From Lentimicrobiaceae bacterium (GTDB taxonomy: Bacteria > Bacteroidota > Bacteroidia > Bacteroidales > WCHB1-69): DNA of 10,695 nucleotides. The stretch is taken from positions 1-10,695 of the forward strand of contig WQSU01000057.1 of assembly GCA_009787675.1 (NCBI GenBank). The letters run 5' to 3'. The notes beneath the pieces were generated by a model. That model worked only from the letters and a program-made list of their open reading frames with translations. It was not told the origin of the DNA and made no database searches. This document shows, piece after piece, positions 1 through 6,480 of the stretch (position 1 is the stretch's first letter; each line of letters begins with the position of its first letter). Both the position numbers and the translations under genes were made by a program.

Positions 1-395
1 CTTTTTGTCGCCAACTCTCTTTTGGCTATGTTGACATGATGTGGCATACGATGGACCCGAAGAAGATAGACAATATTGCCGAGTTGGAAAGAAAAGCTAC
101 TAAAAAAGTAGATTTGATGCCCGATGCGCCAGAGACTTGCTTCAGTTCCTCTTTCAGCCATATTTTCTCCGGAGGTTATGCCGCAGGCTATTACAGTTAT
201 AAATGGGCAGAAGTGCTGGAAGCCGATGCTTTCTCTCTTTTCAAAGAAAAAGGCGTTTATAATAAAGATGTTGCCAATTCTTTTGTAGAAAATATTCTTT
301 CCAAAGGCGGCTCAAAAAAAGCAACGGAACTTTTTGTATCGTTCAGGGGCAGAGAACCTCAAGTGGATGCACTTATGAAAAAAAATGGATTTTAA
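1..395 (+). CDS. M3-family oligopeptidase (Dcp/thimet type), C-terminal end, 5' truncated by window
   Basis: The reading frame is open from base 3 to the TAA at 393-395 and gives the last 130 residues of a zinc metallopeptidase of family M3 (peptidyl-dipeptidase Dcp / oligopeptidase A type), which cuts short peptides. The fragment begins FCRQLSFGYVDMMWHT, the usual family stretch after the metal site. It continues with FSHIFSGGYAAGYYSYKW, the conserved segment whose His and Tyr residues line the active site in family members, and ends with the family-typical SFRGREP and final Gly-Phe. The HExxH zinc motif must lie upstream of the window, so integrity cannot be judged. An ATG at 36 is in frame but internal to the conserved domain and is not the start. 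The 3' end overlaps the first possible purH start by 11 bases. Family assignment is firm; Dcp versus OpdA subtype is not resolved. Confidence 0.9.
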   Translation, partial: FCRQLSFGYVDMMWHTMDPKKIDNIAELERKATKKVDLMPDAPETCFSSSFSHIFSGGYAAGYYSYKWAEVLEADAFSLFKEKGVYNKDVANSFVENILSKGGSKKATELFVSFRGREPQVDALMKKNGF

Positions 396-1944
396 AACTA
401 TATCAATGAAAAAAGCCTTAATCAGCGTCAGCGACAAAACCGGTCTGTTAGACTTTGTTAAACAACTCATTACCTTAAATTTTGAAATCATCTCTACCGG
501 AGGCACCTACAAACTGCTGCACGAAAAAGGCATCCCCGTTACCATGATTGACGAGGTTACCGGTTTTCCCGAAATTATGGATGGTCGCGTGAAAACCTTA
601 CACCCCAAAGTACACGGTGGTTTGCTCTGTTTGAGAAATAACGAACATCACTTAGCCCAAGCCAAAGAAAACCAAATAGATATGATTGATTTGGTGGTGG
701 TGAACCTCTATCCTTTTAAAGAAACCATTGCAAAAGAAAACGTAACATTGGCGGAAGCTATTGAAAATATTGATATTGGCGGTCCCAGCATGTTGCGTAG
801 CGCTGCCAAAAACCACCTCTTTGTAACGGTGGTGTGTGATGCCAACGACTACCAGAAAGTGATTGACGAAATAAAAAACAACGGCGACACCACTTTTGAA
901 ACACGCCGGAAATTTGCGGCAAAAGTGTTTCGCCACACTGCCGCCTACGATGCCACCATTGCCGGTTACCTCACCGACCAATTGGGAGAAAACGAAACGG
1001 AAAACCTGACCGTAACCTTCTCTAAAAAACAATCGTTGCGCTATGGCGAAAATCCGCATCAAAAAGCCTGTTTTTACGCTGGAAAACCGCAAGGATTCTC
1101 TATGGCATTTGCACAACAGTTGCATGGAAAAGAATTGTCATACAACAACATTCAAGATGGCGACGCCGCCTTGAATATCGTGAAAGAGTTTATGACCGAG
1201 CCTGTGATGGTGGCAATTAAGCACAAAAACCCCTGCGGCGTAGGCATCGGCAAAAACGTGGAAGAGGCGTGGCAACGCTGCTACGATGCTGACCCCGTTT
1301 CTATTTTCGGTGGCATCGTGGCGACCAATCAAACCATTGACGAAGCCACTGCCGAAGCCATGAAGAACGTGTTTCTCGAAATTATTTTAGCTCCGGCATT
1401 TACCGAGAAAGCGCTCGAAATATTAACCACCAAGAAAAACCTCCGTATAATGACCTTTGAAACCTCCCGAAAAAACGAGGATAAAAACGTGTTCTTAAGC
1501 GTAAACGGTGGCTTGTTGGTGCAAGAAACCGACACTGCTTCCGTGCAAGATTATGAATATAATGTAGTTACAGAAAAAACACCTGCCGAATCGGAGATGA
1601 ATGATTTGTTATTTGCCATGAAAGTGTGCAAACACGTGAAATCGAACGCCATTACCTTGGCGAAGGAGATGCGCACCATTGGCGTGGGGGCAGGGCAGAT
1701 GAACAGGGTAGGGGCAGCGCACATCGCGCTGGAACAAGCCAAAACAGCAGGCTTCACCAAAGGCATAGTGCTTGCCAGCGACGCCTTTTTTCCCTTCGAC
1801 GATGTGGTGAAGATGGCGCACCAATACGGAGTAACCGCCATTATTCAACCCGGCGGCTCCATGCGCGACGAGGATTCTATAAAGGCTTGTAATGAACTGG
1901 GAATTAGTATGGTGTTTACGGGAGTGAGACATTTTAAGCACTAA
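385..1944 (+). CDS. purH: Bifunctional AICAR formyltransferase / IMP cyclohydrolase PurH
   Basis: PurH catalyses the last two steps of IMP synthesis in the cytosol: transfer of formyl from 10-formyl-THF to AICAR, then ring closure of FAICAR. The 519-residue protein is intact and of usual length. The N-terminal MGS-like cyclohydrolase domain (about residues 8-150) has ALISVSDKTG, STGGT and KTLHPKVHGG. The transformylase domain has LRYGENPHQ (218-226), the catalytic Lys279-His280 in KHKNPCGVG, SIFGGIVA, VLASDAFFPFDD and IIQPGGSMRDEDS near the end. Two starts are possible: ATG 385, preceded by a run of eight A (the A-rich context favoured in Bacteroidota) but overlapping the peptidase gene by 11 bases; or ATG 406, giving MKKALISV, closer to many homologues, 10 bases after the peptidase stop. 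I list 385 but hold it loosely. Co-transcription with the peptidase gene is likely from the spacing. Confidence 0.97.
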   Translation: MDFKTISMKKALISVSDKTGLLDFVKQLITLNFEIISTGGTYKLLHEKGIPVTMIDEVTGFPEIMDGRVKTLHPKVHGGLLCLRNNEHHLAQAKENQIDMIDLVVVNLYPFKETIAKENVTLAEAIENIDIGGPSMLRSAAKNHLFVTVVCDANDYQKVIDEIKNNGDTTFETRRKFAAKVFRHTAAYDATIAGYLTDQLGENETENLTVTFSKKQSLRYGENPHQKACFYAGKPQGFSMAFAQQLHGKELSYNNIQDGDAALNIVKEFMTEPVMVAIKHKNPCGVGIGKNVEEAWQRCYDADPVSIFGGIVATNQTIDEATAEAMKNVFLEIILAPAFTEKALEILTTKKNLRIMTFETSRKNEDKNVFLSVNGGLLVQETDTASVQDYEYNVVTEKTPAESEMNDLLFAMKVCKHVKSNAITLAKEMRTIGVGAGQMNRVGAAHIALEQAKTAGFTKGIVLASDAFFPFDDVVKMAHQYGVTAIIQPGGSMRDEDSIKACNELGISMVFTGVRHFKH

Positions 1945-2021
1945 TTCACTTTTCATGGGTAAACAATTTTATAGTTTGAATACTTTTTGACTGATTTCTG
2001 TCTATACAGCCAGATGTTACT

Positions 2022-2948
2022 TTATACTTTTTCTACTGCCACCCGTGCATTCCTCAACTCCGCATCCACCGTTTGCCCTGCAGTGTGTGGTGTAAGCAGC
2101 ACTTTTTTGTTGGAGGTTAAGCGTTGAAGAGTATCATCCCATTCTTTTTTTGGAGGAATTTGCAGGTTGACATTTTCATATTCCAAAACATCCAAGCAAA
2201 CAAAGGAAATGAAATCTTCATCCAAAGCAAAAATCAAATCTGTCGTGCATGCAGCTAAACCACGAGATGTGTTAATGAATATGGGTTTTTGTTCTGCTTT
2301 TTGTAGCAATACTTTATTTATGAAGTGGTAATTTTCAGAGATATAATTAATATGCAATGAGATGACGGTGGAGCGTTGCAACAACTCATCCAACGAAACT
2401 TCTTCAATATATGGTTCTGTAAATCCGCTTTTAAATTTGTCATAGACCAATATTTTGCAGCCGAAAATGCTTAACAGTCTGGCAAATGCTTTTCCTGTAT
2501 GTCCAAAGCCGATAATGCCTACTGTTTGCATGGAAATTTCTCCACCCTTGTTTTTTTCCCTGAGCCATTCCCCGTTTTTTACCTCGGCATTGGCGGTGGG
2601 TATTTTTTTAAGGGCAGACAGAAGGAGTCCCAAGCAGTGCTCGGCTACAGCAGGGGCGTTGCCTTCAGGGGTGCTAATTACCTTGATACCGTTTGCTTCA
2701 GCAAATGGTAAGTCAATATGTTCTATACCGGAACCAATACGGATGATAAACTCCAAATGGCTTTTGGATGCTATTGCCTTTTCATCCACATTAAACTTGC
2801 TGCGAATCACCAATCCTGAGTATTCATCTTTAAGTTCAAGGAATTCATTATAAGATATTTGCAACATTGTTTCACATAAATAGCCCCTACTTATAAACTG
2901 CTCTACAAGGTAGTGATGAACTTTATCCACAATGAGGATTTTTTTCAA
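2022..2948 (-). CDS. NAD-dependent D-2-hydroxyacid dehydrogenase (phosphoglycerate dehydrogenase-like)
   Basis: A 308-residue cytosolic oxidoreductase of the D-isomer-specific 2-hydroxyacid dehydrogenase family, which interconverts 2-hydroxy and 2-oxo acids with NAD(H). The substrate domain contains RIGSGIEHID (70-79). The Rossmann domain has the dinucleotide loop GFGHTG (147-152) with Asp170 at the end of the next strand, which favours NAD over NADP. The catalytic Arg229 (NTSRG), Glu256 (CLDVLEYE) and His288 (TPHTAG) are all present, so it should be active. It has no C-terminal ACT domain, unlike classical serine-regulated SerA. The substrate could be 3-phosphoglycerate, as in the short SerA-like enzymes, or another 2-hydroxyacid; the sequence does not decide. 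It starts 12 bases after the sigma factor stop and is probably read from the same transcript. It converges on purH with a 77-bp gap in which I see no convincing terminator. Confidence 0.9.
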   Translation of the reverse strand: MKKILIVDKVHHYLVEQFISRGYLCETMLQISYNEFLELKDEYSGLVIRSKFNVDEKAIASKSHLEFIIRIGSGIEHIDLPFAEANGIKVISTPEGNAPAVAEHCLGLLLSALKKIPTANAEVKNGEWLREKNKGGEISMQTVGIIGFGHTGKAFARLLSIFGCKILVYDKFKSGFTEPYIEEVSLDELLQRSTVISLHINYISENYHFINKVLLQKAEQKPIFINTSRGLAACTTDLIFALDEDFISFVCLDVLEYENVNLQIPPKKEWDDTLQRLTSNKKVLLTPHTAGQTVDAELRNARVAVEKV

Positions 2949-2960
2949 GGGTTTTCTATT

Positions 2961-3836
2961 TTAGGAAAAAATTGCAGCGCTTAATGTTTTGTTTTTTAAT
3001 GTTTTTTGTTCCGAACGCAATCTTTTTAGGGCGCGTTCCTTAATTTGACGTACGCGCTCGCGGCTGATATCAAACCTGTTTCCAATCTCTTCCAATGTGT
3101 ATTCGTGAGGTTCTCCAATACCGAAACACATCTTAAGGATGTCGCGTTCTTGTTCGGGAAGCACTGATAATATTTTTTCAACATCCTGATTCATTGACTC
3201 CTGTATCAAGATTTGGTCGGTAGATTCATTGGTGGTACTAATGAAAGTATCAATAAATTTGGTATCTTCATCAGGAGAGATGGTGGCGTCCATGGATTGT
3301 GAGTGCGTGTTCATGCGCAGCAACTCCACCACTTTATATTCCGGAAGATCCATCACATGAGCAATTTCTTCAATTGTAGGAGGTCTTTCCAATTTTTGTT
3401 CCAACTTGGAGATCTCTTTTTTCAATTTATTGATTGTACCTACCTGATTTTGAGGGAGACGAACAATTCTTGACTGGTCGGCAATGGCTTGATGAATGGC
3501 TTGTCTGATCCACCACACAGCGAAAGAGATAAACTTAAAACCGCGTGTCTCATCAAAACGTTGCGCCGCTTTTATCAAACCTAAATTTCCCTCGTTGATT
3601 AAGTCTTGCAAACCTAACCCTTGGTTTTGATACTGTTTGGCAACAGAAACCACAAAACGCAGGTTGGTTTTGGTTAGTTTTGCCAATGCGTCCTGATCGC
3701 CTTGTTTTATTCGGCGCGCCAATTCTACTTCTTCTTCTGCTGAAATTAACCCTTCTTTGCCAATGTCTGCTAAATATCGGTCAAGCGAAGCTCCATCACG
3801 ATTGGTGATGGATTTAGTGATCACAAGTTGTCTCAT
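2961..3836 (-). CDS. rpoD: Primary (housekeeping) RNA polymerase sigma factor, sigma-70 family, short Bacteroidota type
   Basis: This 291-residue protein directs core RNA polymerase to housekeeping promoters. Region 1.2 is at about 16-49. Region 2 is at about 53-123, with NLRFVVSVAKQYQNQG, DLINEGNLGLIKAAQRFD and the core-binding / -10 recognition helix FKFISFAVWWIRQAI. Region 3 spans about 127-205. Region 4 spans about 216-277, with the -35-type recognition helix-turn-helix TLEEIGNRFDISRERVRQ. The acidic region 1.1 is absent and only a short N-terminus (MRQLVITKSI) precedes region 1.2. This is the known form of the Bacteroidota primary sigma, which reads TTTG / TAnnTTTG promoters rather than TTGACA / TATAAT. 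The ATG at 3834-3836 matches the usual N-terminus. The 241-bp upstream region shared with rplU holds two kinds of short repeat. The dehydrogenase gene follows 12 bp downstream. Confidence 0.96.
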   Translation of the reverse strand: MRQLVITKSITNRDGASLDRYLADIGKEGLISAEEEVELARRIKQGDQDALAKLTKTNLRFVVSVAKQYQNQGLGLQDLINEGNLGLIKAAQRFDETRGFKFISFAVWWIRQAIHQAIADQSRIVRLPQNQVGTINKLKKEISKLEQKLERPPTIEEIAHVMDLPEYKVVELLRMNTHSQSMDATISPDEDTKFIDTFISTTNESTDQILIQESMNQDVEKILSVLPEQERDILKMCFGIGEPHEYTLEEIGNRFDISRERVRQIKERALKRLRSEQKTLKNKTLSAAIFS

Positions 3837-3871
3837 AAATGTTTAATCTATACTTTGGTAAATTTGTTTTT

Positions 3872-3906
3872 ATATTTAAAGATTTAATATTTAAAGATTT
3901 AATATT
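3872..3906 (-). repeat. Tandem repeat, 15-bp unit, 2.3 copies, upstream of rpoD
   Basis: Positions 3872-3906 match themselves exactly at an offset of 15 bases (35 bp, no mismatch). Read in the rpoD sense the unit is ATCTTTAAATATTAA, ending about 31 bases before the rpoD start codon. Closely related units precede the DUF4301 gene (6347-6377) and the thioredoxin-like gene (8358-8378). Its function is unknown. Confidence 0.85.
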
Positions 3907-3920
3907 CTACACCGTAACTC

Positions 3921-3964
3921 CTTTTTGCCTACTTTCCTTCTGCTTTTTGCCTTCTGTTTTTTTT
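3921..3964. repeat. Degenerate pyrimidine-rich repeat tract (TTTTTGCC / TTCTGCC type)
   Basis: CTTTTTGCCT occurs at 3921-3930 and 3943-3952, and CCTTCTG occurs at 3936-3942 and 3950-3956, followed by T8. The tract is nearly all pyrimidine on the plus strand. From memory it resembles the TTTTGCC/TTCTGCC strings scattered in intergenic DNA of Bacteroidota and other bacteria; I could not check this. It lies in the probable upstream region of rpoD. Confidence 0.6.
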
Positions 3965-4033
3965 CAAACCTTCTGTAAAACGCACACTTTAGAGAAAAAG
4001 TATATATGTTTTATTTTTATATTGATTTTTTTA

Positions 4034-4041
4034 TACTTTCG
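4034..4041 (+). promoter_or_regulatory. Putative promoter -7 element for rplU-rpmA
   Basis: TACTTTCG matches the Bacteroidota -7 consensus TAnnTTTG in all but one base and is followed directly by GCCGCC. The same GCCGCC follows the perfect -7 element at 8345-8352. A T-rich stretch about 20 bases upstream (near 4009-4012, TTTT) could serve as a weak -33 element. The implied 5' UTR is about 30 bases, ending in AT-rich sequence with A at -3 and -6 relative to the rplU ATG. Confidence 0.5.
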
Positions 4042-4077
4042 CCGCCCAAAAAAATGTTTAACACTTAAAATATTATC

Positions 4078-4389
4078 ATGTACGCAATTGTAGAAATAGC
4101 AGGGCAACAATTTAAGATTGAAAAAGAGATGAAACTCTTTGTTCATCGCCTCAAAGCTGAAGAGGGGTCGCAAGTTAGCTTCGACCGCGTGATGCTTGTT
4201 GATATTGACGGTACTGTAAAAGTCGGCGCCCCCACCGTAAAAGGTGCATCTGTATCCGCTACCGTCCTTCACCACCTTAAAGGTGACAAAGTTCTTGTTT
4301 TCAAAAAGAAAAGAAGAAAAAGTTATCAAAAAATGAATGGACATCGTCAATATTTGACTTCCATTCAAATTAATGACATTATTATTTAA
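4078..4389 (+). CDS. rplU: 50S ribosomal protein L21
   Basis: L21 is a 23S-rRNA-binding protein of the large ribosomal subunit. The 103-residue product has the usual bacterial length and the full family pattern: MYAIVEIAGQQFKIEKE at the start, DRVMLVDIDGTVKVGAP in the middle, then the basic segment VFKKKRRKSYQKMNGHRQ with the conserved Lys/Arg cluster that contacts rRNA, and the terminal YLTSIQINDI. The start is fixed by the conserved MYAIVE N-terminus. There is no Shine-Dalgarno site; the leader is AT-rich. It is followed 30 bases later by rpmA, the near-universal partner, and the two are expected on one mRNA starting at the promoter-like element at 4034-4041 and ending at the terminator at 4704-4731. 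Confidence 0.98.
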   Translation: MYAIVEIAGQQFKIEKEMKLFVHRLKAEEGSQVSFDRVMLVDIDGTVKVGAPTVKGASVSATVLHHLKGDKVLVFKKKRRKSYQKMNGHRQYLTSIQINDIII

Positions 4390-4419
4390 CCAGATTATTA
4401 ACGATTAAAAATAAACTTT

Positions 4420-4677
4420 ATGGCACATAAGAAAGGAGTCGGAAGTTCACAAAACGGTCGTGAATCCGAAAGTAAACGTTTAGGCGTTAAAATTTATGGC
4501 GGTCAAGCCGCTAAAGCCGGTAACATCATCGTTCGCCAGCGTGGAACCGTACACAATCCGGGTATTAACGTAGGTATGGGAAAAGACCACACCCTCTTTG
4601 CATTAACTGATGGCACCGTAACATTTAAAAAGAAAACCGGCGGAAAATCATACGTTTCAGTTGTTTCCGCAGAATAA
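4420..4677 (+). CDS. rpmA: 50S ribosomal protein L27
   Basis: L27 is a large-subunit protein whose N-terminal tail reaches into the peptidyl transferase centre. The 85-residue product begins MAHKKGVGSSQNGRESESKR and continues LGVKIYGGQAAKAGNIIVRQRGT, VHNPGINVGMGKDHTLFAL and a C-terminal VTFKKKTGGKSYVSV, all standard. There is no N-terminal extension of the kind that Firmicutes remove by the Prp protease; the mature AHKKG tail is encoded directly. It is the second gene of the rplU-rpmA operon, 30 bases after rplU, with an A-rich leader and no Shine-Dalgarno site. A strong hairpin terminator begins 26 bases after the stop. Confidence 0.98.
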   Translation: MAHKKGVGSSQNGRESESKRLGVKIYGGQAAKAGNIIVRQRGTVHNPGINVGMGKDHTLFALTDGTVTFKKKTGGKSYVSVVSAE

Positions 4678-4694
4678 ATTCATTTTGAATATTT

Positions 4695-4731
4695 AAAAAA
4701 AAAGCGCCTCAAATTTTGAGGCGCTTTTTTT
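4695..4731. terminator. Intrinsic terminator, probably bidirectional
   Basis: The 9-bp stem GCGCCTCAA (4704-4712) pairs with TTGAGGCGC (4716-4724) around a three-base loop. It is flanked by nine A on the left (4695-4703) and seven T on the right (4725-4731), which extend the stem. The T tract terminates rplU-rpmA. In the other direction the A tract becomes a U tract, so it can also stop transcripts of the minus-strand DUF4301 gene. Confidence 0.93.
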
Positions 4732-4827
4732 GCCTATCTCTTGTCACAAAATACGTTGGCTCTTTTTTACGAGTGTATAGATAAGAAAAATAATGTCTAT
4801 CAAACCTTAATAAACAGTCTGAAAAAA

Positions 4828-4851
4828 AGGGGAAAATAATATTTTCTTTTT
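4828..4851 (-). terminator. Possible weak AT-rich hairpin after the DUF4301 gene
   Basis: GAAAATA and TATTTTC (4832-4838 and 4840-4846) form an AT-only inverted repeat just after the minus-strand stop codon. On the minus strand it is followed by CCCC and then T7 (4821-4831 region). The C run between stem and T tract makes it a poor intrinsic terminator. The symmetrical hairpin at 4695-4731 is the better end for this transcript. Confidence 0.2.
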
Positions 4852-4852
4852 C

Positions 4853-6346
4853 TCACCGCTTCAAAAGATCCCACACCGTCTTCACCGGATTGAACGTGCT
4901 GAGCGGTACTTCTACAAAAATGGTAACCCAGTCTGCCATAGCGCCGTTCCACAAACCGGGCAGTTCCATTGCTTTTAAGGTTCTTCCCTCGTATGTTTTT
5001 TCGGAGATAAAACCGGTATAAGGATCTACGTAGCTGTTGAGGTTGAAGAAGTTGCCGTTTGCCTCTTTAAAACAACACATCATATCCACCGGATTGAAGT
5101 GAGAGGCAGAACTCATGAAGTTTTTTTGCGTTGGATTTCTCATGTCAATTTGCGAAGACTCAACAATTTGCAGTGATGTTTCGCCTTTGCGATTGGTTAC
5201 CCAAAAGGGACCGCCGCCCGGTTCACCCTCGTTCTTCACAACACCGCATATCCGCATGGGGCGGTGCAATTTTTTCAAAACCTCCGCTTGCGAAGGGTTC
5301 TCGTTCTTAAATCGAATCATTAATTCACGTTGGGCAAAGGTGATAATCTCTTGGAAGTCTGCATCATTCAGTTGAGTATTCAACATTTTATTTTGATATG
5401 CAAAACTTCGTTCTTGCAAGTGTAGCAAGTATCCTGCTAATGCTTTCTTATACAAAATAGTAGGTTCTAAATGAGTTTCGGTGGTAACGTTATCAATATT
5501 TTTCACAAACACCAAATCGGCTTGGATGCGATTCAAGTTGGCAATGAGTGCGCCGTGTCCGCCCGGACGAAACAGCAAGTTGCCGCTCTTATCCCGAAAC
5601 GGCGTGTTGACTAATTCTGCCGCCAAAGTGTCGGTGGAAGGCTCTTGAACGGAAAAGGTAATGAGATAGGTAACCCCATTTCGTGCTTCATATTCTTGTT
5701 TTACTTTGTTAACCAGCTCTTTGAAATTTTCCACATGTTGAGGGGAAACGGTAAAGTGCAATCTGCAAACGCCATCTCCGCTTCGGGCGTAGGCTGCCGA
5801 TTCCAGCAAATGTTCTTCCAAAGCAGTGCGCATCTCATCCCCATATTTATGAAATTTTAATAACCCCTTGGGCAGATTTCCGTAGTCTAACCCTTTCTTT
5901 TCCAATAAATATTCAAAAATAATTTTTGATTTTTTCTCTTGAATAAGCGTTTCAAAAACAATGCCCTCTTTTTCAATTGTCTGTTTCAGGTCGTGATAAA
6001 ACGCAAAATCTTTAACCTTTTCTAGAAAAAGTGTCGCTTTTTCGTTGGGCTGGTCGTTTTGCATTGCTTCATACAGGTCTTTAAACATTCTGGAGGCGGC
6101 GCCGGAGGCGGGCACAAACTTCTCAATCTCTTTTTTGCGGGAAAGCGCATCATAAGTAGCAATCCAATGTTTTGTTTCCGCATCGGTGAACTTTACAATG
6201 CCGTTTCCAACTGCCACATTACTTTCAATATGAGCAAAATCGAATCCGGTTTCGAAGAATGCAAACTGTTTTTCTACAGCTGCTGGGTTGTTGCCGCGTT
6301 GCGTCATAAAAGTGAAGTCGGAGGATGAAAAATTTTGGAAGGACAT
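4853..6346 (-). CDS. DUF4301 family protein; predicted UDP-sugar-pyrophosphorylase-like nucleotidyltransferase
   Basis: A 497-residue protein without signal peptide or membrane segment, so presumably cytosolic. I recognise it as the uncharacterised Bacteroidota family DUF4301. Visible conserved blocks are FVPASGAASRMFK (77-89), RLHFTVSPQHVENF (195-208), FSVQEPSTDTLA (231-242), RPGGHGALIANL (260-271), LVFVKNIDNV (278-287) and RICGVVKNEGEPGGGPFW (365-382). These resemble, in the same order, the nucleotide loop, the TS(E/P)xT strand, the FxQxxxP segment, the GNGGLYxAL base-binding turn and the VDN metal-site strand of UAP/UGPase nucleotidyltransferases. The enzymatic role is my inference; the substrate is unknown. 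The ATG at 6344-6346 is directly preceded by the 15-bp leader repeat. The BamA-like gene lies 134 bp upstream on the same strand, but a separate promoter-like element at 6435-6442 suggests independent transcription. It ends convergent with rpmA. Confidence 0.85.
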   Translation of the reverse strand: MSFQNFSSSDFTFMTQRGNNPAAVEKQFAFFETGFDFAHIESNVAVGNGIVKFTDAETKHWIATYDALSRKKEIEKFVPASGAASRMFKDLYEAMQNDQPNEKATLFLEKVKDFAFYHDLKQTIEKEGIVFETLIQEKKSKIIFEYLLEKKGLDYGNLPKGLLKFHKYGDEMRTALEEHLLESAAYARSGDGVCRLHFTVSPQHVENFKELVNKVKQEYEARNGVTYLITFSVQEPSTDTLAAELVNTPFRDKSGNLLFRPGGHGALIANLNRIQADLVFVKNIDNVTTETHLEPTILYKKALAGYLLHLQERSFAYQNKMLNTQLNDADFQEIITFAQRELMIRFKNENPSQAEVLKKLHRPMRICGVVKNEGEPGGGPFWVTNRKGETSLQIVESSQIDMRNPTQKNFMSSASHFNPVDMMCCFKEANGNFFNLNSYVDPYTGFISEKTYEGRTLKAMELPGLWNGAMADWVTIFVEVPLSTFNPVKTVWDLLKR

Positions 6347-6377
6347 AATTTAAGGATTTATAATTTAATGATTTAAA
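6347..6377 (-). repeat. 15-bp leader repeat abutting the DUF4301 start codon
   Basis: In the gene sense two units follow each other: ATCATTAAATTATAA, then ATCCTTAAATTATG, whose last three bases are the start codon itself. The first 21 bases of this block match the block before the thioredoxin-like gene at 19 of 21 positions. It lies within the expected 5' UTR, downstream of the -7 element at 6435-6442. Confidence 0.8.
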
Positions 6378-6397
6378 GGGTGATTTCTTAGCGGGAG

Positions 6398-6415
6398 TAG
6401 CTTATAAGAAAGCTA
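6398..6415 (-). other. Small inverted repeat in the DUF4301 5' leader
   Basis: TAGCTT and AAGCTA (6398-6403 and 6410-6415) form a 6-bp stem with a six-base loop, between the -7 element and the leader repeat, so it would be transcribed. It is not followed by a T run in the gene sense and is not a terminator. Whether it has a role in regulation is unknown. Confidence 0.35.
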
Positions 6416-6434
6416 TGTGTCAGAATTTTAGGTG

Positions 6435-6442
6435 CAAAGATA
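6435..6442 (-). promoter_or_regulatory. Putative promoter -7 element for the DUF4301 gene
   Basis: Read on the minus strand this is TATCTTTG, a perfect match to the Bacteroidota -7 consensus TAnnTTTG, followed by CACC. No clear TTTG -33 element sits at the expected 19-21 base spacing. The implied 5' UTR is about 80 bases and contains the inverted repeat at 6398-6415 and the leader repeat at 6347-6377. Confidence 0.55.
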
Positions 6443-6480
6443 GGATAATTTTTTACATGCTATTAGTTAAAAAACAAGTA

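Larger units (their letters stand above)
3837..4077. other. Divergent intergenic region between rpoD and rplU
   Basis: This 241-bp AT-rich spacer holds the 15-bp tandem repeat (3872-3906), a pyrimidine-rich degenerate repeat (3921-3964) and the rplU promoter-like element (4034-4041). An 84-codon frame across it (3839-4093) reads as low-complexity Phe/Leu/Cys-rich sequence, overlaps the rplU start and is not believed. For rpoD the only promoter-like match on the minus strand is AAGGTTTG at 3965-3972, one base away from TAnnTTTG, and it is too weak to call. Confidence 0.7.

Noticed and set aside
652..1125. 157-codon minus-strand frame inside purH
   Set aside because: Antisense shadow of an intact, conserved purH; the translation has no recognisable family features.
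1609..1956. 115-codon minus-strand frame at the purH 3' end
   Set aside because: Antisense shadow of the conserved transformylase C-terminus; there is no promoter or family match.
1921..1957. AGTGA/TCACT inverted repeat as the purH terminator
   Set aside because: The stem is five pairs with a loop of over 20 bases and only four T after it; too weak to call.
2455..2853. 132-codon plus-strand frame inside the dehydrogenase gene
   Set aside because: Antisense shadow of the NAD-binding domain; the opposite strand holds all catalytic motifs in frame.
3965..3972. AAGGTTTG on the minus strand as the rpoD -7 element
   Set aside because: The first consensus base is wrong, no -33 partner is visible, and it sits at the edge of the pyrimidine repeat, so chance is as likely.
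3839..4093. 84-codon plus-strand frame between rpoD and rplU
   Set aside because: The product is low-complexity Phe/Leu/Cys-rich translation of the repeat and pyrimidine tracts, runs into rplU out of frame, and covers the rplU promoter. No domain is recognisable.
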